A DNA stretch of 64,000 nucleotides from Kitagawia praeruptora. Its lineage: Eukaryota; Streptophyta; Magnoliopsida; Apiales; Apiaceae. The notes below the pieces were generated by a model. That model did no database searches. It saw only the letters and a list, made by a program, of their open reading frames with translations, and had not been told where the DNA came from. The translations under genes and the position numbers were made by a program. Location: positions 68,846,001-68,910,000 of the forward strand of contig CM075351.1 in NCBI GenBank assembly GCA_037693485.1. Reading direction: 5' to 3'. This document shows, piece after piece, positions 55,990 to 64,000 of this stretch; the first letter of the stretch is position 1; each line of letters starts with the position of its first letter.

Positions 55990-56196
55990 TTGGCTACTCC
56001 AATGAACACTAACAGCTAGCTACTTGAAAGTCCAGTATTCATATATGAGAAGCTGCTGCTGCAAGATATTTGGTTTTGATAATGAAATTAAGAGCAGCTA
56101 GTCTGTTTTGTATGAACAGAAAGAGAGAGAGCGTAGGATAGGTGTCACATACCGCATCCCATCTAATGGATGGGCTTGCCATTGCCACCTCCAGCT

Positions 56197-57076
56197 AGGG
56201 GTGAGTATACGGTTCGGTTAACCGAAAACCGAACCGAAAAACCGAAATAATTTCGGTTCGGTTAACCGTAATTAAAATTTCGGTTCGGTTTTCGGTTTTA
56301 CTTTTTATGAAAATTCGGTATTTCGGTTTTTCGATTTTTAACCGCGGTTAACCGAAAACCGATTTAAATAACCGATTTTATATAATATACTTATAAAATA
56401 CCCGGTGTATTATTTGTTTATCCACTCTCTCCCCTACACACTTCATTTCTAACCTACGCACTCTCTCCCCTCTCTTCTCACCTACTCTCTCATCTCTCTC
56501 AGTTACATATACACCACACCCAAACATATAATTAAACTCAAATTTCAACATTCCTTCCTTACAAAATCCCGGGTGAGATTCAGGGTAGTTTCTAAGAATT
56601 AGGGCAACTATATAACACATATTTTCTTAGCCCATTTGCAAAGCTACTGTTTCAGGGAGATGTCCGGGTTCTTATATGTTGGATTAATTTCAACCATTTT
56701 CGTTACCATCAACCGATCTGCAAATTTGTTGGGTTGTTGCCTCCTTTTAAGGTCAACATTTTATGATCACAACTCTCGAAAATCATCCCGTGTTTGTATG
56801 TGATAATCAGGAAAAAGAGAAAGAAATTGTTTTGTTGAGTTTGATTGTGAATCAGTTGTTTTTGAAATTGATCATACTGTTATTTAGTTTTCTGTATTTT
56901 TTTTAAAATTCGGTTTTTATATCGGTTTTCGGTAATAACCGAATTAATTATTTCGGTTCGGTTAAAAACCGAATTTAATTCGGTTCGGTTTTCGGTTGTG
57001 ATTTTTCTTGAATTTCGGTTTCGGTTAACCGAAATAAAATTCGGTTCGGTTCGGTTTTAACCGAATACTCACCCCT
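56197..57076. mobile_element. TIR element with 10-bp TSD, CGGTTCGGTT-rich
   Basis: 880 bp. Termini AGGGGTGAGTATACGGTT and, from the other end, AGGGGTGAGTATTCGGTT. TSD ACCTCCAGCT at 56187-56196 and 57077-57086. The subterminal 150 bp at both ends consist of CGGTTCGGTT and AACCGAAAACCGAA repeats in both orientations. The interior (56400-56880) is unrelated, with a CT-rich stretch, and could be captured sequence; the 80-codon frame there is not convincing. The TSD length suggests Mutator rather than hAT (8 bp). Confidence 0.85.
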
Positions 57077-57086
57077 ACCTCCAGCT

Positions 57087-58608
57087 ATATATTAATCTTA
57101 CAGAAAAAAATTTTACAGATTAATTTTGACATAACTTTTCCTAAAGATAAAATTCACACAATACACTTTGAATATATATGTTGGGAAATTTCAATTTAAA
57201 CAGCAACCACAACATAAATCATGGCTGATTATCTATTTGCATATTACATAATACTGACCGAGTACTATATAATTCAACTGAACAGCTGGTAGATATTGAT
57301 AACATTGAACAGCTAGCCTAGCTGTTCATCGGAATACTCAATCCACCAGTGACTATGCATACATATTTCAAAAAAGCCATGTCTGAAGCGTTAAATATTC
57401 TAGAAAATAGAGACAGCGAACACAAAATGTCATACCTCCTGCTTAAAGAAACAGAACATTCAAACATCCGAGCTACTCGAATTGTTGCACTTTCAGTCCG
57501 CTGATATCTTAATGTTCACATGTACCAGGTAAACTGCAGCCTACGTTTGGCTTGGTGTTTTCCCTGTTAAAATGATATTGTAGTGTTTCGGGTGATCCTG
57601 GTGCATGAGTAAAAATAAAGGCAAGAATACATGGGGTAGTGTCATATTCGAACAAAAATACACTAACAATATAATTGTCCTTTAAAGTAACGCTGCACCA
57701 GGATCACCCGAATAACTACAATATCCTATGTCATTTAAGTTATCCTATGTAAAACAAACATTTATTGGACTATTTGAAGGAATGAGACTATAGTTTAATG
57801 ATTATATATTTGGACTAAAACAAACATAGCTTCACTACATACAAGTCACAACATAAGTAACACTGGCTTATTAGTTCTAAACCTAGCTTTGTTTTTTTCT
57901 TATTGTTTGATAAGTAATTTAGTTGCTTCCATCAATGAAAATTTACTAATACGGGTTTCCGTTGTCAAGCTTTTAATACACTCACACACATATATATCAA
58001 TAATCAAATTTCATTTGATATAGAATATAAAGTTACATCAATCATAAAACAGGTTTTTACATTATTTAATAAGATTACATATAACCATTAAACATGAAGA
58101 TAGTTACGCACTGGTACACCATCACAGGAACATCCTAAAGTTTCAAAATACTAGAGCAAGGACTTTACAATTTTAAGGCACAAATATTCATGTAAATCCA
58201 ATAAGCAATGCCAATAATCCCAAAATTGTTCCCAAATGTCACATGTCGCCTTTGATCCGTGGCATACATATGTATGTAGGAGGGTGCTCTCCATTCTAAA
58301 AATTAGTGGCATCCTACTTGATGCTACTCTTGATTGAATATCACATCACACGCATAAGAGAAGAACACGCAATAAAAAGGGAAAAATCACCAAAAATGTG
58401 AAGAAAAAACTCCACAGGACAGAAAAGTAAGCAATATAAAGGGAATAGTCACCACGCATAGAAAGAATTTTTTAAATTTTTTTGGGTGCTGCACCAAAAA
58501 ATAGGACATATTGACATTTGACACAACGGTTGGGATTCAAGAAAGGAGAGAAAAAGGAAACTGAAGGACTATTTAGCTGATACCAACCTCTGAAGCTCAG
58601 TTGAACGC
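57087..58608. other. Intergenic interval
   Basis: No gene. It includes one palindromic MITE (57574-57725) and, at the right, the probable 3' untranslated region of the amidohydrolase gene. Confidence 0.5.
57574..57725. mobile_element. Small palindromic MITE
   Basis: 152 bp with about 32-bp inverted ends: GATATTGTAGTGTTTCGGGT at the left, GATATTGTAGTTATTCGGGT read from the right, both continuing GATCCTGGTGCA. No clear TSD and no coding. Confidence 0.7.
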
Positions 58609-61600
58609 TTAAGAAGAAAGCCAACGACCTTGAAATAATTCAAGGGCAGTTCTACCCATGATCCACTCCAACTCAGCAGGGGATAAAGGCACTTTAGAAG
58701 CAATAAGAGACACGGCTTCTTTAGATTCTTTATACCCACACTCGTCCACCACAAATGGGAAGTCACTGTCCATTAAAACAGAAGAGTGCACAGTGCAGCA
58801 ATTGGATAAATAGTATCATTATCATATACATCTACTGCAATTTTGTGTCAAGTCTGTACTAAAACCTACAAAGAAGAATTAATTGTACCTTCCCCACATG
58901 ACACGGTTAGCGCCAAAGCTTGAGACTACTTTAGAAAGAACTTGAGATAGATCTTCATACGGATATGAACTTCTTGATACTCTAAACAAGGCACTAAACT
59001 TTATGTAAACCTGAAAAAAAGAGTCGTGGATAAGCAAAATGAGTTGGAGCTGTTGTATGTAAAAGTGGTGGTGAATGGAGAAGTTACAAAATAACAACAG
59101 AATACTGAACATTTGAAAACATACAAAACATGTACCCAGGAAAGAGAATGTGGAGACAAATCAAGGTTATTAAGGAGAGATGATGGACATAATTAGGAAC
59201 AAGCACACATTAAAATGTGAAACATCATGTTCAAATAATCTGCACCATAGTGTACCTCTTGAAGCTGATGAGAAGTTAATACTTAATATTATTGCTCCCA
59301 CTTGCCTGGACACCGAGACACTTAGAAAAGTTAAGCTAACCTCCCACTTGCATGATCTCTATCCCAATACTTATAATGTTCAATATCTTGGAGAGTTGAA
59401 TATTATGAATCAATGAATTTCAGAAAAATCTTAAGATCTATTTGTGTCTCTAACTATTGGAGATAGGTTTTTGTTATCTATATTAACCATTTCTTAACCC
59501 TGTACTACATCAAGTGGTAACAAGGGCCAAAAATCCTCGTAATTTTTATCTACCTGTTTTCTTTCTACCCCATTTTTAGCATCACTAATGCATAGAAGTT
59601 TTTTAGAGAATCAAGATTAAACAAGAACAAAAGCACCACCTGCAACAGGGATCATAGTTGTCTAGTCTTAAATAACATGTCTTAATAATATAGATCCCAT
59701 AGTAGTTGAGGATCAGATTTTCAATTTGATGGTCTACTTTGTGCTCTCAAAGGTATCTTAAACAACCATATCAACATGGTTATGACTATTATGCAGCCAC
59801 CAGATCAGCTGTATGATTAGTACAAAAAAACCTAAGATGTCTTAAGTGTAAGTACATGAGAAACCGGTGCTATTCCTTGCTTGAGTTCTAACTTTTAAGT
59901 GCACCACAACAAACTTCTGATGTTTTAGGAGGATGTGATTAACCAATTTGATGCACTTGAGCTAGTAGAGCGAGTTTATTTTGAATCAGCATTTGGGATT
60001 GCACCTGATTTTCATTCGAACTTGACATTTGACACGGTTTTCACATACCCCACACGTAGTTACTCCCGTATACATATATATACATAGTCCAAGTACAAAC
60101 TCTATCATGTAAGGATAAATGATTGCATAATGCTGCTGGAAAATAGATATTACAGCATTCTGCTTCTTTTTACCTGTGGGAATTCAGATAGCTTTAACAG
60201 TTCTGAGAAGGTTAAACTTTCTCCATCATTCCTGTGAGATGACAGGCATCAGTAAAAATAAGTACAATCCATTAACCTGATTAAGCCTTGGAAAGCTGGT
60301 CATGGAGAATTTCAGAACTGGGAAGCTTACAGAGGAGGTTTGCAGAAAGCCAAATGATCAAGCAGAACCACTGTTGAAGGGAATTCCGTACACAATTCCT
60401 TAATTTCTGATAGATGCAGATCAAGACCCTGAAAGCTTCTTTTCAGTAATAAGAAGGACTCATCCATATAATACAGTAAGCACTAAAAACTCAGAAGTAC
60501 AGCCCTAGAGATCATACGGATAACCAATGTTAAGTGTCTTCGTCAAGTTTGATCAAAAAGATTATTTACCTTCATGCACATAATACCTACTGGTGTACCA
60601 AGCTCTCCAGCTTTGGAAAACATCAATTTACCAATTTGATTTGTCATCTGCAAATATCATTTAACAGATACAAGCGTGATGAAACAAACACCTTGTTGAA
60701 AAAAACCACATTGTTATTAATATTTGTTGCTGAAATAATTGTGACTTCCTATCTTGGAGTCTGCAAATATTAATGACAAGTTCTCTTCTTTAGTCAAACA
60801 TTACCCAGGATTTCTTCTGGTTTATAAGCTCACATTAATCATGTAGCAACTCAGACATAAAATGGAAGTTCAGAAATCAGAACCAAATATGTTGTTTTCT
60901 TGAAACATTACCAAAAAAAATGCCCCACCTTTTGACCAGCCGGCCACAAATATGGATTAAATCGAACAGCACAATAACCTTCCTGGCACGAAGGAAATTC
61001 ATTGTCAGTAATGATTCTTCTGTCACTGTTCAGGAACTATCTATGCAACCAAACCTGTGTTATGAGATGTTCCAGTTGCTGGACCCCGCCCCCATCTTCG
61101 TCAGGATTTGCAAGGCAGCATCCAATAAATTTGGATGGGTATTCCCTCAGTACACTGCAAATTGGTCAAGTTGGCAGGCATAAAATGTATTTCATCATTC
61201 ATAACAGGCAAAGTAACTAATATTTATAAAATCAAATAAAAAATATCCAATACTAACTGTAAGGATTCTTGCAATTGAGAGTTGTTTCTAGAATCATCTT
61301 CCATATCTCTATATTTATCCCGACTAGATCCTTAAGTTTAAAAATTGGGGCATTCATTGGTGAATGACAGATTATATATCAAGTGGATGTTGTAAACCTA
61401 TCTTCCAGAAATCACTAGCAACAATATTTGGTAGAATTAGTTAACTTGTATGTATATACAAATAACAAATTACATTTGCTTTTCGGGTGAAAACTTAGCC
61501 AAAAAATATGTGTTTGCGACTGGAAAATGTGATTAGACAAAAGTTAGAGCTACTTACCTTGTGACAAAGGAATGATCAAATTTATGGTTAATTGGCTGCA

Positions 61601-63581
61601 CTATCATGGCACCATCAACTCCTGCTTCACCCATGCACTGGTAAAGAGAAAAATGGTAAACACAAAACTAATCTACAATAACAAAATGACTCACTTTCAC
61701 AGTTGCATGAATGCTTTTCTTGACAGACATTTATTTATAGAGTAATTCTAGAGCTCCCAAAAAAATTCGCAAAAGATAATTTGTCAGTTTTTTATTGATT
61801 TTTCCCTCATAAATGCAATGGATCCCTCGTGTATTAATCTGGATACCACTAATTACAACGTGCCATGTGTCATTTGGAATTCATTTTGGGACCTCTGGCA
61901 TTGCTCATAGATGTGAATATAAATCTTTGATTAACGTGTGTATATAGGAATGCTTTCTTGTAGCATGTATAATGGCAGAATACAGTTAAATATCGATGAT
62001 GACTGGAGGATTAATTCATTATCGAGGTTAAAAATACGACTTTTTTGCACGACAGTGGCCTGAACTATAATATTTTTGCACAAAAATGGCCAACCTATAA
62101 TACTGAGCACCCGCATGACCCAACTCTAATATTTTAAGCACCCGATTGCATTCCGTCAATTATGTGCAACGGCAGTTAGTTTTAGAGGGGTAATATGGGA
62201 ACACCTTCAAGCCTTTGAATGCTTGACTATCAATAATGGAGGTTGCCGGCCGGAAACCGGCGACTCCATTTTCCGGCCAACACCAAAAGCGCTCCGTTGA
62301 GCCTTCTTTTTGACACCAAACTAATACCAAACCAACCCTCAACTTCTGGGCACTCTAAAACACGGCAAAAACGAACCAAACAAACAGTATTTAACCAAAA
62401 AACGAATAATTTCGGCGAACTCAAACCCAAATTCCGGCGAAATTCGTTTTTATACAAAACGGAAACCAAACTCAATGTTCTTTATATCAAAACGAAGCTT
62501 AGAACACGTACAAACTACTCTTGGCAACCAATATTACAAACAATTAATGAATAAGACGAAATATTGTTTCAAAAATTCGGTTAAAACTAACAACTTTGAA
62601 TATTACAATCCGGCATTAGAACAATGATTTAGGCTCCTTCCCTTCTACTGCATAGCTGCGCTCAAATTAAACACATAGATATGATCCTTAGGATCTCTAG
62701 AAACTTTACAAACAATAAAATCAATAGGAAAATATACTCAATCAAAAAGCCCTATTTTGACTCAAGAACCCTAGAATTCGAATTGACAAAACTAGCAATA
62801 GAACGATGAAATTGAACATGGAATTGAACTCCTGGCATCAATATGAAGCTATATAAACAATCATTTCAACCGGAAAATCAAAGAATCAAAAAGCCCTAAA
62901 TTTCATGAAGAACCCTAATTTTGCAGAATTGAAGAACCCATATTACCCCTCTAAAACTAACTGCCGTTACACATAATTGACGGAATGCAATCGGGTGCTT
63001 AAAATATTAGAGTTGGGCCATGCGGGTGCTCAGTATTATAGGTTGGCCATTTTTGTGCAAAAAGATTATAGTTCAGGCCACTATCGTGCAAAAAAGTCTA
63101 AAAATACAATGTACCTACTATGTTGGGACCGGATAAATTCATTTAATTGAAGAGCTTATTCATCTATCGAATATTCATTTATCGAAATTCTACTGATGCG
63201 TAAATATAGGCAACTAAACGTACACGTAGCAAGAAATCAAGATCGGCAGGCACGGTAGGTTCATTGCCAGGAAAGAATGGAAACTTGTTAGCCGCCTGAG
63301 AGGAAACAACAACAACAAATTAGCTTATTACAATGAAATAATTTGCTGCTATATATAATTTACTGTTATTGAGTAATTACTTGTTGAGGAGAAGCCCATA
63401 TATGCAAATGGGAATCGATGATTTTGAAGGTTGAAGTGGTCGCCATTTTTGTAGCTGCAATGATTTGATTACTAGGTTTGTTAAAAGGAGTTGCTGATTG
63501 AATCCTTAAAGCTTCGCCACGCAGATGGAAACTACAAAGACAAGTGAATGAACATGAATAATTGGCAATCCTGCTCGCCAT
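58609..63581 (-). CDS. Amidohydrolase-family protein (TIM-barrel metal hydrolase)
   Basis: Ten exons, spliced from my reading at GT-AG sites: 63581-63381, 63295-63224, 61637-61558, 61154-61055, 60982-60929, 60647-60570, 60428-60331, 60231-60174, 59010-58889, 58765-58609. They join in one frame to 339 residues. Metal-site motifs of the amidohydrolase-2 family are present: IIDSHLHIW (H58, H60), VQPINHKFDHS, LLDHLAFCKP (H220) and SDFPFV (D289). The family hydrolyses C-O, C-N or decarboxylates small cyclic or aromatic substrates; the plant substrate is not known to me. Residues 1-45 look like an organelle transit peptide; M46 (MATTSTFKIID) would give a cytosolic form. Exon junctions keep all motifs whole. 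Intron 2 (1586 bp) carries nested transposons. No lesion is seen, so it is probably functional. Confidence 0.93.
61983..63195. mobile_element. Emigrant/pogo-like MITE in intron 2, interrupted
   Basis: Left CAGTTAAATATCGATGATGA preceded by TA. Right end on the other strand is CAGTAGAATTTCGATAAATG. Without the insert it is about 143 bp, the same family as 1609-1767 but more diverged (the right TA is AT). Confidence 0.65.
62038..63098. mobile_element. Mutator-like element with long TIRs
   Basis: 1061 bp with a perfect 9-bp TSD TAAAAATAC (62029-62037, 63099-63107). Terminal inverted repeats are about 160 bp, starting GACTTTTTTGCACGA, and run to CCCATATTACCCCTC near 62195/62940. A long TIR and 9-bp TSD define a Mutator-type (MULE) element. 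No transposase. The interior 62230-62530 has a coding-like but unrecognised look and may be captured. It sits in intron 2 of the amidohydrolase gene. Confidence 0.92.
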
Positions 63582-64000
63582 TTAGACCCAACTCAATCCT
63601 AGCCGCATGTTACATGTGCAAGGATATTACTACCTGAGAAGCGAGAAGCAAGAACCTCTTCACTCCCCTCCCCCACTGGGAATTGATAGGCGAAAAAAAA
63701 AACGGTCGGTTAAAAATATTTTTTTTTAAGAAGATTGATATTTAAAATTAAATGGGTTTTTTTAAAAAAAATATCCAATAATTTTAAATTAAATTCAAAA
63801 AATCATCGCAATAATGTAGAAAATCATGATTTATTACTATATTTTGTAGTAATATTCCACCTTTTATATTAAACAAATTATCCAACTATATTAAATTAGT
63901 TATAAATATAGGTTACATAATCCTATAAAAAACATATAAAAATGCTATAATTATCCAATTAAGTATTATAGGGAGAATATTGTATAACAATATTTTAGGA
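63582..64000 (-). promoter_or_regulatory. Upstream region of the amidohydrolase gene
   Basis: AT-rich sequence 5' of the start codon, with a pyrimidine/purine-rich patch at 63655-63680 (CACTCCCCTCCCCCACT). It must contain the leader and promoter. No firm element can be named. Confidence 0.35.

Noticed and set aside
56378..56620. 80-codon ORF inside the 56.2-kb element
   Set aside because: Arises from a CT-rich stretch; no recognised family.
59180..59416. 78-codon plus-strand ORF
   Set aside because: Lies in an intron of the amidohydrolase gene, opposite strand, no similarity noticed.
62243..62554. 103-codon ORF inside the MULE
   Set aside because: Asn/Lys/Thr-rich chance frame in a non-autonomous element; no domain seen. 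Kept only as possible captured sequence.
1..64000. tRNA or rRNA genes
   Set aside because: I looked for cloverleaf box A/B patterns and rRNA phrases and found none; only tRNA-complementary primer sites are present.

Overview
This window is plant nuclear DNA: spliced genes with GT-AG introns, a DYW-type pentatricopeptide repeat (PPR) gene, Ty1-copia and Ty3-gypsy elements with initiator-Met-tRNA primer sites, Helitrons, CACTA and Mutator-like elements, and abundant (TA)n tracts. The families present point to a eudicot. I cannot name the species from sequence alone. By my reading three quarters or more of the window is transposon-derived.

Layout. 1-1246 is the end of a copia-type LTR carrying a dense array of ATTCGA motifs. 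1273-3312 is a train of small inverted-repeat elements (MITEs) sitting in (TA)n microsatellites. 3327-16816 is a Helitron split by a complete, very young Tekay-type chromovirus (4037-16758, TSD AAGCC, near-identical 3.36-kb LTRs, uninterrupted 1534-codon gag-pol). 16818-25442 holds Helitrons, AT-rich repeats, several MITEs and a second copy of the 2.0-4.0 kb cluster, in which the unoccupied Tekay target site survives. 25443-26.9 kb is a decayed copia gag with its primer site and probable LTR. 27.0-37.34 kb is a three-level nest on the minus strand: an L1-type LINE split by a copia element (29085-36695, TSD TGCTC), itself split by a CACTA element (33832-36092).

38182-50130 is a broken methylthioribose kinase gene (methionine salvage). 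Its remaining exons are separated by a strange 3.85-kb Tat/gypsy-derived insertion (38502-42352, TSD GTAGT, with a 91-bp tandem array) and by a second copia element (42993-49413, TSD TTTAG). 50863-53124 is an intact, intronless PPR-DYW gene (organellar RNA editing type). 53.5-55.0 kb is a pile of Helitron ends. 55.59-55.92 kb is a relic that looks like a lipid-transfer protein gene. 56197-57076 is a TIR element with a 10-bp TSD. 58609-63581 is an intact ten-exon amidohydrolase-family gene whose intron 2 carries a Mutator-type element inserted inside a pogo/Emigrant-type MITE.

Only two host genes look functional: the PPR gene and the amidohydrolase gene, both on the minus strand. They share no pathway. 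The rest records repeated transposon insertion, with a relative order that can be read from the nesting.
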